NCBI GenBank assembly: GCA_965205545.1
Contig: OZ242170.1
Location: 124,001-188,000, forward strand
DNA length: 64,000 bases
Origin: Bin55 sp965205545
GTDB taxonomy: Bacteria > Pseudomonadota > Gammaproteobacteria > Pseudomonadales > Azotimanducaceae
Reading direction: 5' to 3'
Each line of letters begins with the position of its first letter. Position 1 is the first letter of the stretch. Positions 1 to 8,504 of this stretch are shown in pieces. The translations under genes were made by a program, and so were the position numbers. Below the pieces are notes generated by a model. The model did not search any database, was not told the DNA's origin, and worked only from the letters and a program-made list of their open reading frames with translations.

Positions 1-1
1 T

Positions 2-1318
2 GGGATCGGGCATGTAAGGTACCCAACCGCGGGGAGCGCGAGTTCACTGGAATCGCAACCCATGTATGTGAATTCGCCGCACGGAATTTGCCTTGTTCAC
101 AATGGCAATTTGACCAATGCTCGCAAATTGCGAGATTCGTATTTCCGCAGCGTAATGCGGCACATAAACACGACTTCTGACTCAGAGATCTTGTTGAACG
201 TCTTTGCCAATGAACTGAGTCGGTTCGCATCCAAGAACATTGAAGCGCAGCATGTCTTTGATGCGGTTCGTGGAGTAAATGATGTTTGCCGCGGCGCATA
301 TGCTGTCGTAGCGTTGATCGTGGGTGGTGGCATCGTTGGATTTCGCGACCCTCGAGGCATTCGGCCGCTAATCGTGGGCTACAAAGGACAGGGCGCGAAG
401 CACTACATGATTGCGAGTGAATCGGCGGCGCTCGATGTGTTGGGATACAAAATTCTGCGGGATGTCGGACCCGGCGAAGCCGTTTACATTGACGAAAATG
501 GTCACTTGCATTCACAGATTTGCGCGTCGAACACACGACTTACGCCCTGCATATTCGAGCATGTCTATCTTGCCCGACCCGACTCCGTAATAGACGACAT
601 CTCTGTATACAAAGCAAGACTGCGTATGGGCGACAAGTTAGCGGACCAGATTCTCGAACGATTCAGTCAGCACGACCACGACATTGATGTTGTCATTCCC
701 ATTCCAGAGACAAGCAGAACGGCAGCCATTCCCGTAGCCCATCGTCTAGACGTCAAACTTCGAGAAGGATTCGTCAAGAATCGTTATATCGGCAGAACAT
801 TCATCATGCCCGGCCAATCCATGAGGCAAAAATCGGTCCGACAGAAGCTCAATGCCATCAAGCTAGAGTTTGAAAACAAAAACGTGCTTCTGATCGAGGA
901 TTCGGTTGTTCGAGGAACGACGCTGCATGAGATCATTCACCAGGCACGATTGGCTGGTGCAAACAAGGTATATGTAGCCGTAGCCGCCCCTCCGGTTCGT
1001 TTCCCCAACGTATATGGCATAGACATGCCAACGACGAAGGAATTCATCGCCCACAACCGGTCGATTGACCAAATTGCCCGGATAATTGGGGCCGATATGC
1101 TGATCTACCAGAAAATGGACGATTTAGTCGACGCGGCTCGGGAAGGAAACCCGCGCGTAGACGGCTTTGAGTGCTCGATTTTCGATGCAAACTACGACTC
1201 AATTGACGTTGATCAGGACTACCTGCTCCAACTCTCCGATGCGCGCAACGATCAGTCAAAGCTACGTCGACTCGAGTCGGTGCAAGAGAGTTCATTGTTT
1301 GAACTGCAGGGCTCTTGA
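2..1318 (+). CDS. purF: Amidophosphoribosyltransferase, 5'-truncated by window edge
   Basis: Catalyses the first committed step of purine synthesis, making 5-phosphoribosylamine from PRPP and glutamine. The reading frame is open from base 2: codons before the first ATG at 62 encode GIGHVRYPTAG and ESQPMYVNSP, so the gene starts outside the window and the N-terminal nucleophile cysteine is not visible. Visible parts are the glutaminase motif HNGNLTNA, the segment FRDPRGIRPL, and the PRPP-binding loop LLIEDSVVRGTT followed by FPNVYGIDMP. The C-terminus agrees in length with the enterobacterial enzyme. The next gene, miaE, starts 45 bp downstream on the same strand. Identity is firm; only the 5' end is missing. 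Confidence 0.96.
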   Translation, partial: GIGHVRYPTAGSASSLESQPMYVNSPHGICLVHNGNLTNARKLRDSYFRSVMRHINTTSDSEILLNVFANELSRFASKNIEAQHVFDAVRGVNDVCRGAYAVVALIVGGGIVGFRDPRGIRPLIVGYKGQGAKHYMIASESAALDVLGYKILRDVGPGEAVYIDENGHLHSQICASNTRLTPCIFEHVYLARPDSVIDDISVYKARLRMGDKLADQILERFSQHDHDIDVVIPIPETSRTAAIPVAHRLDVKLREGFVKNRYIGRTFIMPGQSMRQKSVRQKLNAIKLEFENKNVLLIEDSVVRGTTLHEIIHQARLAGANKVYVAVAAPPVRFPNVYGIDMPTTKEFIAHNRSIDQIARIIGADMLIYQKMDDLVDAAREGNPRVDGFECSIFDANYDSIDVDQDYLLQLSDARNDQSKLRRLESVQESSLFELQGS

Positions 1319-1363
1319 ACTGTCGTTCATCGCTTCGATTGCAAGTTAGATCCCAGATACGTC

Positions 1364-2005
1364 GTGAATTCTGGTTTACCGACTTCATTGGAGAGTTTCC
1401 TACGAGTGGATACTCCGGGATATTGGGTGGCCAGTGCATCTGCCAATGAAGAGTTGTTGCTCATCGACCATGCAAATTGCGAACGTAAGGCAGCAGGCTC
1501 GGCGCTAGCACTAATCCACCGATTCGCTGATGATCGCAACGCGTGCATGGCTCTCTCACGCATCGTCCGAGAAGAGATGCGACACTTCGAGCAAGTGCTG
1601 GCACTAATTCATTCGAGAGGCTACGCTTTCACACCCTTGGGACCTAGTCGGTACGCAAAAGGATTGCACAAGGTTGCTCGCGCTTTAGGATGTGAGGCTC
1701 GAATTTCTGAACTACTTGTGGCGGCAATTATTGAAGCACGGAGCTGCGAGCGATTTCGGCTACTTGTCGGTGCACTCGACCCGCCGGTTTCCGACCTCTA
1801 CGAACGACTCTCCGAAGCCGAAGAGCGTCACTTTGCCTTGTACTTGAATCTAGCCAATAAATGTGCTGATCAACGAGACATTGAAGCTCACTTGGACAAG
1901 CTTCTTGACGAGGATGCGAGACTCATAGCTGAAAGCGATGATCAATTCCGATTTCATTCTGGGCCGCCTTCAATCGCAAAACACTCCAATGTGAGTTCTG
2001 ATTGA
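1364..2005 (+). CDS. miaE: tRNA 2-methylthio-N6-isopentenyladenosine hydroxylase
   Basis: 213-residue diiron monooxygenase that hydroxylates the isopentenyl group of ms2i6A37 in tRNA. Diiron-type ligands are visible as EELLLIDHANCERKAAGSA, REEMRHFEQVL, IIEARSCERF and EAEERHFALY, the alternating E and ExxH pattern of the MiaE ferritin-like fold. Length matches Pseudomonas-type MiaE. The start codon is GTG at 1364. The 3' end overlaps the convergent lpxH gene by 52 bp (1954-2005), so the two transcripts are complementary at their ends. Identity is by motif reading; the family is narrow, so confidence is high. Confidence 0.9.
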   Translation: MNSGLPTSLESFLRVDTPGYWVASASANEELLLIDHANCERKAAGSALALIHRFADDRNACMALSRIVREEMRHFEQVLALIHSRGYAFTPLGPSRYAKGLHKVARALGCEARISELLVAAIIEARSCERFRLLVGALDPPVSDLYERLSEAEERHFALYLNLANKCADQRDIEAHLDKLLDEDARLIAESDDQFRFHSGPPSIAKHSNVSSD

Positions 2006-2676
2006 AAACGCGCGTACCACCCGCATCTTTCCCACGATCCCAAAACGTACCTAGACAATCGATTGCCCAAGTCATGGTGACCTGGTCTGTGTGTATGGCC
2101 GTGAATAACGGTATTGCAGTTGTGCAGGTTCAGCGCATCTCGTACTGAGTCTTCTACCACATCTGTAATTTGCTCTGGTTTGTTGGCATTGGACTTTCTA
2201 CTTTGCTCTCGCAACGTCCGCGCAAACTCACGTCTAGCTTCCATATCTTGAGAGAGAAAGTGCGATTGAAAGTCTTCTGAACGAAAGAGCTGGCGCATTT
2301 GCTGGTAGGCGGTGTCGCTAGTACAGAACATGTCGCCATGGGACAGCAATACCGGTTGTCCATCGAGTTGGATTATCGAGGGATCTTCGAGTAGTGTCGC
2401 CTGAACGTCGTCTGAAAACCCTGATCCGAAAAGAAAGTCGCGGTTGCCGTGCATGAGGAACAGGTTTGTGCGCGCTCCGTGCCTGCGAAGTGTGTCTCGA
2501 AGCTGCTGTGCAAACTGGCAGTCATCGTCGTCTCCCACCCACACTTCCACAAGGTCGCCCAAGATGTAGATATCGGCTTCCTGTTGTGATGCCTCGGTCA
2601 AGATTTCGTCCATTGCCTGAAATCGCCTTTCGTGACCATCGTCAAGGTGCAGGTCCGACAGGAAGTAAGAGGTCAT
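1954..2676 (-). CDS. lpxH: UDP-2,3-diacylglucosamine diphosphatase
   Basis: Mn-dependent calcineurin-type phosphoesterase that hydrolyses UDP-2,3-diacylglucosamine to lipid X in lipid A synthesis at the inner membrane. At 240 residues it matches LpxH. The metal ligands are all visible: SDLHLD (D8, H10), LGDLVEVWVGDD, MHGNRDFLFG, LSHGDMFC and IHGHTHRPG. It is translationally coupled to the upstream gene folD: the folD stop and the lpxH start share the four bases 2673-2676. The 3' end overlaps the convergent miaE gene. Its presence implies a lipopolysaccharide-bearing outer membrane. Confidence 0.95.
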   Translation of the reverse strand: MTSYFLSDLHLDDGHERRFQAMDEILTEASQQEADIYILGDLVEVWVGDDDDCQFAQQLRDTLRRHGARTNLFLMHGNRDFLFGSGFSDDVQATLLEDPSIIQLDGQPVLLSHGDMFCTSDTAYQQMRQLFRSEDFQSHFLSQDMEARREFARTLREQSRKSNANKPEQITDVVEDSVRDALNLHNCNTVIHGHTHRPGHHDLGNRLSRYVLGSWERCGWYARFQSELTLECFAIEGGPE

Positions 2677-3527
2677 GGCATTGGAGCTTCAATTGCATCA
2701 AGGAGGTTTTGCAGAATGGACACTCGAGTCATTGGTCCCACGCCACCTGGAACGGGTGTGAGCCAGGCAGCTACCTCCTTCACATTATCGAAGTCTACGT
2801 CACCTTGCAGAGTTCCGTCGATTTGGGTCTCAATACCCACATCGATTACAACTGAATTGGGTTTTACCCAACTCTTTTGGATCAGACCTCCTTTGCCTGT
2901 AGCAGTTACCAGGATATCGGCCTGACGCGTGTAATCCTTTGTATTCGTAGTGTGTCGGTGGCAGACGGTTACCGTGCATCCAGCCATAAGCAATTCAAGA
3001 CACATTGGCCGACCTACATGATTGGAGGCTCCTACAACGACCGCATGCCTACCCAGCAAATCTAGTCTCGTCTGAGCCAATAGGGTCATTACGCCTTTTG
3101 GGGTGCAACACCTGTGAGCAGGCTGTCGCATGGTCAGCATACCAAGGTTGAAAGGTGTGATTCCGTCTACGTCCTTTATCGGACGAATACGTTCGATGAC
3201 TTGGGTTGAATCAATGTGTGGAGGAAGTGGAAGTTGAAGCAGGATACCGTGTACGCTCTCATCTTCGTTTAGCTGCTCGATTACGGCAATTAAGTCGGAA
3301 TTGGTTGTGTTTGATGGGAGATTGACAATAGAGCATTTGATACCGGTTTCGTCGCAGTCTCGTTTTTTCAACCGAACATAGAGTGCCGATGCAGGATTTT
3401 CGCCCACAAGGATGACCTTGAGGCTTGGTTGAATCTTCCCGGAAATGCGCAGATTCTCTACCTGCAATGCGACGTCCCCACGAATCGCCTTAGCAATTGC
3501 ATTTCCGTCGAGAATTTTGGCGCTCAT
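2673..3527 (-). CDS. folD: Methylenetetrahydrofolate dehydrogenase / cyclohydrolase
   Basis: Bifunctional 284-residue enzyme converting 5,10-methylene-THF to 10-formyl-THF, supplying one-carbon units. Conserved signatures are ASALYVRLKKRDCDETGI (the catalytic tyrosine and lysine), GILLQLPLPPHI, KDVDGITPFN, the NADP-binding VVGASNHVGRPM and the C-terminal TPVPGGVGPMT. The usual GRSxIVG is GASNHVG here, a mild variation. It is first in a two-gene operon with lpxH, with a 4-bp stop/start overlap. The divergent tRNA cluster starts 144 bp away on the other strand. Confidence 0.95.
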   Translation of the reverse strand: MSAKILDGNAIAKAIRGDVALQVENLRISGKIQPSLKVILVGENPASALYVRLKKRDCDETGIKCSIVNLPSNTTNSDLIAVIEQLNEDESVHGILLQLPLPPHIDSTQVIERIRPIKDVDGITPFNLGMLTMRQPAHRCCTPKGVMTLLAQTRLDLLGRHAVVVGASNHVGRPMCLELLMAGCTVTVCHRHTTNTKDYTRQADILVTATGKGGLIQKSWVKPNSVVIDVGIETQIDGTLQGDVDFDNVKEVAAWLTPVPGGVGPMTRVSILQNLLDAIEAPMP

Positions 3528-3610
3528 TGGGTGTCAAACAATAGTTCGAATTGCAAGCGCGTTATTGTGCAACATTGGTGTGACATTGGCACTACATCAC
3601 CGCGCCGCGG

Positions 3611-3639
3611 TTGCACTGTGCAGCAAGTCCGAGTAGCAT
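3611..3639 (+). promoter_or_regulatory. Possible sigma70 promoter of the tRNA cluster
   Basis: TTGCAC at 3611-3616 and TAGCAT at 3634-3639 are separated by 17 bases. The sequence after the -10, TTAGCGCC, is GC-rich as in many stringently controlled stable-RNA promoters. It lies 32 bases upstream of tRNA-Pro in the folD/tRNA divergent gap. The -10 match is poor, so this is a weak prediction. Confidence 0.35.
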
Positions 3640-3671
3640 TTAGCGCCTTGATGACGATGAAATAGTACAGA

Positions 3672-3748
3672 CGGGGTATAGCGCAGTCTGGTAGCGCATC
3701 TGCTTTGGGAGCAGAGGGTCGGGAGTTCGAATCTCTCTACCCCGACCA
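3672..3748 (+). tRNA. tRNA-Pro (anticodon TGG)
   Basis: 77-nt cloverleaf beginning CGGGGTA and ending TACCCCG-A-CCA, with the acceptor stem fully paired and the CCA encoded. Anticodon stem TCTGC/GCAGA closes the loop TTTGGGA, anticodon TGG at 3706-3708. The T-loop sequence GTTCGAATC is present. First of three tRNAs upstream of tig, the same placement as the tRNA cluster upstream of tig in pseudomonads. Confidence 0.97.
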
Positions 3749-3773
3749 CCATTTTTCTTGTCAGCACAATTTT

Positions 3774-3850
3774 GCGCCCGTAGCTCAACTGGATAGAGCA
3801 TCGGCCTTCTAAGCCGAGGGTTAAAGGTTCGAGTCCTTTCGGGCGTGCCA
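3774..3850 (+). tRNA. tRNA-Arg (anticodon TCT)
   Basis: 77-nt cloverleaf with acceptor GCGCCCG pairing to CGGGCGT (one G-U pair at the first position), discriminator G and encoded CCA at 3848-3850. Anticodon stem TCGGC/GCCGA closes loop CTTCTAA, anticodon TCT, which reads AGA/AGG. It lies 25 bases after tRNA-Pro, so the two are very likely co-transcribed. Confidence 0.97.
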
Positions 3851-3891
3851 TATAGCATATTGGTACACTAGGCAGCGATTAAAAGACTCAG

Positions 3892-3915
3892 CAAGTGTCG
3901 GTAGACTGACACTTG
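3892..3915 (+). other. Hairpin in the tRNA-Arg/tRNA-His spacer
   Basis: CAAGTGTC (3892-3899) and GACACTTG (3908-3915) form a perfect 8-bp stem with an 8-base loop, in the 82-base spacer between tRNA-Arg and tRNA-His. There is no T-run after it, so it is not a typical terminator; a processing element in the tRNA precursor is possible. Confidence 0.4.
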
Positions 3916-3932
3916 GCGCCGTCGGCATCCGT

Positions 3933-4009
3933 GGTGGGTGTAGCTCAGGTGGTAGAGCACTGGATTGTGGTTCCAGCTGTCGTGGGTTCGAATCCCATCA
4001 TCCACCCCA
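3933..4009 (+). tRNA. tRNA-His (anticodon GTG)
   Basis: Cloverleaf that includes the extra 5' G of histidine tRNAs (G-1 at 3933) opposite C73 at 4006. The acceptor GTGGGTG pairs with CATCCAC (one G-U), and CCA is encoded at 4007-4009. Anticodon loop ATTGTGGT contains GTG. The T-arm GGGTTCGAATCCC matches the consensus. tig starts 25 bases later. The tRNA-Leu that follows tRNA-His in many relatives is absent here. Confidence 0.97.
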
Positions 4010-4034
4010 ATTACCCAGCTTTTTAGCTAGAAAT

Positions 4035-5777
4035 ATGCAGATTGAAGTAAGACCCATAGGCCCTCTTGAGCGAAGCGTGCATGTTCGGGTCGACGCGAAC
4101 GAAATCGAGAGTGAAGTTGAAGAGCAAATTCAAGATGTAGCGGCAAAAGCTCGTTTGCCAGGATTTCGCAAAGGCCGTGTTCCTTCCGATCTGATTCGCC
4201 AACGATACCGGGAGGGCATCGTCGGTGAAGTGAGAAAGAAGACACTCTCCGACTCGATGGATTCGGCGTTCAAGCAAGAAAAGCTATCTCCGCTTCACAT
4301 CTCTAACTTTAAGCTCCTATCTGATCCAGAGAGCATCGAACTGGAGTACTTGGTTGACATAACAATAGAGCCAACGCTTAAGTTGGATGTGTTAGAAAGT
4401 CTGAAACTAGCTCGCCCAAAGGTTGAGATTGTCGAACAAGACATTGACAATCGCATAGAGGAGATCTTAGATCAGCATAGAGAAATGCGGGAAGCGGAAC
4501 GCCCAATTGAAATGGGAGACAAAGTCTTCTTCACCGTGTCTGATCGAGGAACTGTATTTAAGAAAGACGATAGTGAACTAGACAGGAGCGAACATAAGGA
4601 ACTCTATGATATTGAAAGAGAATATTCCATGTTCCTGGCAAATCAAATCACTCAAATCGCTCCTTGGCTTTACTTTATTCAGGAAGAATTTTTGGGTAAG
4701 TCAGCAGGCGATACTTTTGAAATAGTGCGTGAGATCACGCTCGACGATCATGTTAAAGCCGTACAGCCCGGTATCGAAGACTCCAACCGTTCCACTAAAT
4801 CCGATGAGAATCAATCGGTAATGCCAAGTGATGGGGAGGAGGCAATAGAACAAGATTCGACGGCAATCGTTGAGGACGAGAGGCACGGATCAGATGAATC
4901 AGTAGAACCGGAATTCGAGGTCTACGTATCGAAAATTCATATCGAGGTTGCAGTTGAACGCGCACAGAAGGTAGTGCGGCCCGAGCTTAACTCGGAGTTC
5001 TTTGCACGGCTTGAGGAAGGCGTCAGCAATGAAGAGGAATTTCGAGATAAGGTTCGCGAGTCATTGCAGTCTGCAATGGACAAGAGAGCCGACGAGATTG
5101 TTGGAAGACAAGCATTGGAGCAATTGGTCAGCGTAAACCCGGTTGAAATGCCCATCACGGTCAAGGAAGAGTTGGTGCATAGCCGATCTGCGGAGTCGGA
5201 CAACGAAGTAAACGAACAATCGCCGCCCCCTCCCGTCACGCAGGAGCAGATGGATCAAGAGTGGAAGGGCGTGATAGCGACGTGGATTGTCGAGCAGTAT
5301 GCGGACGCCAATGGAATTGAGGCCGACATTGCTAAGATCAATGAAGTCCTCAAAATTCATCACACCTTGCGACAGAATTTCGGGTTGAACACGGATGAGT
5401 TGTATACGGATAGGTACGTGCAAGGCATTCGGCGAAATATCTTGACGGAGGACGTGCTTGAGCATGTAGTGAACCGAGTGGAATGTGAGGAATACAGTGC
5501 AACCGTCCAGGAAATGAACTCCTCAGATTTCAAGAACTTCGACATTACAACTGATCTGACTGAATTGGAGGAAGCGCCGGCTGCGTGGGAGTCCCCAGTA
5601 TCGCAGAACGCTATTGACGCGGGACGCAAGGAAGTAGAAGAGCTAGTTGCCGCGGCTACTAGAACGCCGGAACTCGATCATGCGGACGCTCAAGGTTCCG
5701 CAACAAGCAATAGTTCAAAGAGTGCTGACAAGGGCTTTTTCCGCAAGCTATTTGGACGATTTGGGAGAAAGGAATGA
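4035..5777 (+). CDS. tig: Trigger factor, enlarged form
   Basis: Ribosome-associated chaperone that meets nascent chains at the exit tunnel. The N-terminal ribosome-binding domain is normal, with the signature GFRKGRVP at about residues 43-50. The protein has 580 residues against about 430-440 for typical trigger factors. The middle, where the FKBP-type prolyl isomerase domain belongs, is strongly diverged (MGDKVFFTVSDRG, then FLGKSAGDTFEI) and is followed by an acidic, Ser/Glu/Asp-rich insert at roughly residues 245-295. A second insert rich in proline and acidic residues (NEQSPPPPVTQEQ) lies near residue 395, and the last 80 or so residues form a low-complexity tail ending in a basic segment KGFFRKLFGRFGRKE. 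The start follows tRNA-His by 25 bases; a clear Shine-Dalgarno is lacking. Its stop overlaps the clpP start by 4 bp. Confidence 0.9.
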   Translation: MQIEVRPIGPLERSVHVRVDANEIESEVEEQIQDVAAKARLPGFRKGRVPSDLIRQRYREGIVGEVRKKTLSDSMDSAFKQEKLSPLHISNFKLLSDPESIELEYLVDITIEPTLKLDVLESLKLARPKVEIVEQDIDNRIEEILDQHREMREAERPIEMGDKVFFTVSDRGTVFKKDDSELDRSEHKELYDIEREYSMFLANQITQIAPWLYFIQEEFLGKSAGDTFEIVREITLDDHVKAVQPGIEDSNRSTKSDENQSVMPSDGEEAIEQDSTAIVEDERHGSDESVEPEFEVYVSKIHIEVAVERAQKVVRPELNSEFFARLEEGVSNEEEFRDKVRESLQSAMDKRADEIVGRQALEQLVSVNPVEMPITVKEELVHSRSAESDNEVNEQSPPPPVTQEQMDQEWKGVIATWIVEQYADANGIEADIAKINEVLKIHHTLRQNFGLNTDELYTDRYVQGIRRNILTEDVLEHVVNRVECEEYSATVQEMNSSDFKNFDITTDLTELEEAPAAWESPVSQNAIDAGRKEVEELVAAATRTPELDHADAQGSATSNSSKSADKGFFRKLFGRFGRKE

Positions 5778-6391
5778 CCAAACAAACTAAAGGCTTCAAT
5801 TATGTTCCCGTTGTATTGGAACAGACGGCTAGGGGAGAACGTTCGTATGACATATTCTCTCGGCTGCTAAAAGAGAGGATTGTCTTTTTGGTTGGAGTTG
5901 TTGACGACGGTGTTGCCAATACAGTCCTTGCACAGCTGTTGTGGTGCGAATCGGAAAACCCTGAAAAGGACATTCACTTGTACATCAACTCGCCTGGGGG
6001 CTCCGTGTCAGCTGGCCTTTCCATCTACGACACGATGCAATACATTAGATCTGATATTGCGACGACCTGCGTTGGTCAAGCTGCCAGCATGGGCGCTTTC
6101 CTGTTAGCAGCAGGAACCAAGGGCAAGAGATCGGCGTTGCCTAATTCGCGCATCATGCTGCATCAGCCAAGTGGCGGCTCACAGGGTGTGGCTGCAGACA
6201 TCGAGATTCAAGCGCGTGAAATCATGCTATTGAGAGATAGGCTCAACGATATTCTTGCCGATCACACGGGTCAACCGGTGAAGAAGATTAGCGAAGACAC
6301 CGATCGAGACTATTGGATGAACGCGGACGAAGCTATGGACTATGGGCTCATAGATATCGTGCGCAAATCACGACACAAGAACGAAGAGTAA
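5774..6391 (+). CDS. clpP: ATP-dependent Clp protease proteolytic subunit
   Basis: 205-residue serine protease that forms the tetradecameric chamber working with ClpX or ClpA. The catalytic triad is visible as Ser105 in GQAASMGAFL, His130 in IMLHQPSGG and Asp179 in DRDYWMNA. The start ATG overlaps the tig stop (ATGA at 5774-5777) and has a Shine-Dalgarno-like GGAGAAAGGA just inside tig, showing translational coupling. Unusually, 240 bases and a small zinc-finger gene separate it from clpX. Confidence 0.97.
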   Translation: MTKQTKGFNYVPVVLEQTARGERSYDIFSRLLKERIVFLVGVVDDGVANTVLAQLLWCESENPEKDIHLYINSPGGSVSAGLSIYDTMQYIRSDIATTCVGQAASMGAFLLAAGTKGKRSALPNSRIMLHQPSGGSQGVAADIEIQAREIMLLRDRLNDILADHTGQPVKKISEDTDRDYWMNADEAMDYGLIDIVRKSRHKNEE

Positions 6392-6630
6392 ACCAGAACC
6401 AATTTTCCAAGACCGTCGGGATTGGCTGGATTAGCTGTTTGTTAGTGCGACTAGCCTAGGAGCAGCGTTCCAAGGCGGCTCGTTCTGTGAATGTGGTGAT
6501 TGAGCTCCACTTCACAATCGAATCCACGAAGTCACACCTCAAGCTGTTGGGTATCGCTCTTATTTGACACAGGTCCCAATTCTGGCAAGGGACTCAGTGA
6601 AAATGAACTATATAATCGAGTGAGAAAACC

Positions 6631-6846
6631 ATGACGTTGGAGGGAAGTGTGGCGGCTGACAAACACCGTGGTATACCCAGTAACCCGGTCTGTTCATTCT
6701 GTGAGAGATCTGAACAAGACCTCGAGCGGGAAGGGCAATCAAGCCTATTGATTAAAGGTGGCCAAGGCTACATCTGCACGCAGTGCGTTGATCTATGCAC
6801 TCAACTTATTGCAGATCACCACAGGTCGAAGGCTAAGGGTAGCTAG
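6631..6846 (+). CDS. Stand-alone ClpX-type zinc-binding domain protein
   Basis: 71-residue protein whose body resembles only the N-terminal zinc-binding domain of ClpX. Cysteines C21-x2-C24 and C49-x2-C52 match the C4 finger of ClpX (C15-x2-C18 and C37-x2-C40 in the neighbouring clpX product); flanking words also match, CSFCERS against CSFCEKS and YICTQCVDLC against YICNDCVELC. The loop between the cysteine pairs is six residues longer. There is no AAA+ module and the frame ends in a stop, so it is not a frameshifted ClpX. In ClpX this domain dimerises and binds SspB and some substrates, so an adaptor, competitor or regulator of ClpXP is a reasonable inference. It lies between clpP and clpX, 239 bp after clpP. 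The ribosome binding site is weak. It could also be a decaying duplicate of the clpX 5' end. Confidence 0.7.
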   Translation: MTLEGSVAADKHRGIPSNPVCSFCERSEQDLEREGQSSLLIKGGQGYICTQCVDLCTQLIADHHRSKAKGS

Positions 6847-7104
6847 CCAAATCGTCTCAGCGTGCAACTCTTGCAATAGTGCACGATGCCGGCGTAATTC
6901 GCGCGTGCTCGACACGTTTGCATAGGATAGACTAACTGCGGATATGTATGTCGGTAGCGCAGTTGTTATATGAGTGGACGACTACTTACAAACCGAGTGC
7001 GATTGCCGTAAAATGTTGCGTGTGAAACATTTGGAAATAAATCGCTTGCGACCTTCGCTATATCCAATAGTCGCCAAGTGAACAAGTAGCGGTAGGCTTA
7101 TTAC

Positions 7105-8379
7105 ATGGACAGGACTGGAAACGTGCCCCCGGCGAATCGAGCAACATGCTCGTTTTGCGAAAAGAGCCAGTACGAAGTAGGAAAGCTCTTCAAAGGGCTC
7201 TCGGCTTACATCTGCAATGATTGCGTAGAGCTCTGCATGGAAATGGTCGAGTCCTTGCAAAAGGACCAAGACGACCAGCAGACGACCAATAAACTTCCCA
7301 TACCCAGTGAGATCAAGGAAAGCCTTGATGACTATGTGATTGGCCAGGAACAGGCCAAGCGTGTTCTATCGGTTGCGGTCTACACTCACTACAAACGCCT
7401 TGCTTCCAAGTTCGAGAGCGAGGTGGAGATCTCCAAAGCAAACATCTTGCTCATTGGCCCTACAGGATGTGGCAAGACGCTGTTGGCAGAGACGTTAGCT
7501 CGTTTGCTAGATGTGCCATTTGCAATAGCAGACGCGACAACCTTGACCGAGGCTGGATACGTTGGCGAGGATGTCGAAAACATCATTCAAAAATTGCTAC
7601 AAAAGTGCGACTACGACACGGATCGAGCGGAACGTGGCATCGTCTATATCGATGAAATTGACAAGATCTCACGCAAGTCGGACAACCCGTCGATCACCCG
7701 TGACGTATCCGGCGAGGGTGTCCAGCAAGCGCTGCTTAAGTTGATTGAAGGAACGACGGCATCTATTCCACCACATGGCGGCCGTAAGCATCCTCAAGGT
7801 GACTACCTCCAGGTCAACACGACAAACATACTGTTCATTTGCGGTGGAGCTTTCGCTGGATTGGACAAAGTAATCAATAGCCGAACACAAGAAGGCGGGA
7901 TTGGATTTGAAGCAACCGTAACGGGTCCAAGCGATACGCACATTGATGAAACGCTTCGCATGGTCGAGCCCGAGGATCTCATCAAGTATGGCCTTATCCC
8001 CGAATTCGTCGGAAGGTTGCCCGTAGTAGCGACGCTTGAAGAGCTGGACGCGGACTCAATGATTCAAATCTTGACCGAACCGAAGAACTCGTTGACCAAG
8101 CAGTATGCGGAGCTGTTCCGCATGGAAAACGCAGATATTGAATTCCGACAGGACGCCTTGGTTGCGATCGCCGAAAAAGCCAAGAACCGCAAAACCGGTG
8201 CCCGGGGTCTGAGATCCATCATGGAGGAGATCCTTCTGGACACAATGTTCGATCTGCCGTCAAACGACTCGATTTCCAAGGTCGTAATTGATGCTAGTGT
8301 GGTCAATGGCGACAGTACGCCAATGATCATCTACGACAATAAAGAGATTCAAGAACGAATTCAAGCGAGTGGTCCATAA
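7105..8379 (+). CDS. clpX: ATP-dependent Clp protease ATP-binding subunit
   Basis: 424-residue AAA+ unfoldase that feeds substrates to ClpP. An N-terminal C4 zinc-binding domain (C15, C18, C37, C40) is followed by the AAA+ module with Walker A GPTGCGKT near residue 120, Walker B IVYIDEIDK, the pore region GYVGEDVE, and sensor 2 in TGARGLRS. Length is the usual one. A 258-base gap upstream leaves room for its own promoter. The next gene is hupB, without the lon gene that normally intervenes. Confidence 0.97.
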   Translation: MDRTGNVPPANRATCSFCEKSQYEVGKLFKGLSAYICNDCVELCMEMVESLQKDQDDQQTTNKLPIPSEIKESLDDYVIGQEQAKRVLSVAVYTHYKRLASKFESEVEISKANILLIGPTGCGKTLLAETLARLLDVPFAIADATTLTEAGYVGEDVENIIQKLLQKCDYDTDRAERGIVYIDEIDKISRKSDNPSITRDVSGEGVQQALLKLIEGTTASIPPHGGRKHPQGDYLQVNTTNILFICGGAFAGLDKVINSRTQEGGIGFEATVTGPSDTHIDETLRMVEPEDLIKYGLIPEFVGRLPVVATLEELDADSMIQILTEPKNSLTKQYAELFRMENADIEFRQDALVAIAEKAKNRKTGARGLRSIMEEILLDTMFDLPSNDSISKVVIDASVVNGDSTPMIIYDNKEIQERIQASGP

Positions 8380-8504
8380 CGTCCGCGGAGTACTTGTTAA
8401 GGAAACGCGCCGTTTGGAGCCAATTGCAAACCAATTGCAAGGTAGCCCATAGGCAGCCAACGGTTGGCCGCGCCGAATGTGGTGCCATATAACGGAGAAA
8501 ACTA

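Noticed and set aside
6631..6846. Frameshifted first exon-like fragment of clpX
   Set aside because: clpX downstream is complete with its own zinc domain, and the small gene ends in a proper stop with its own divergent sequence.
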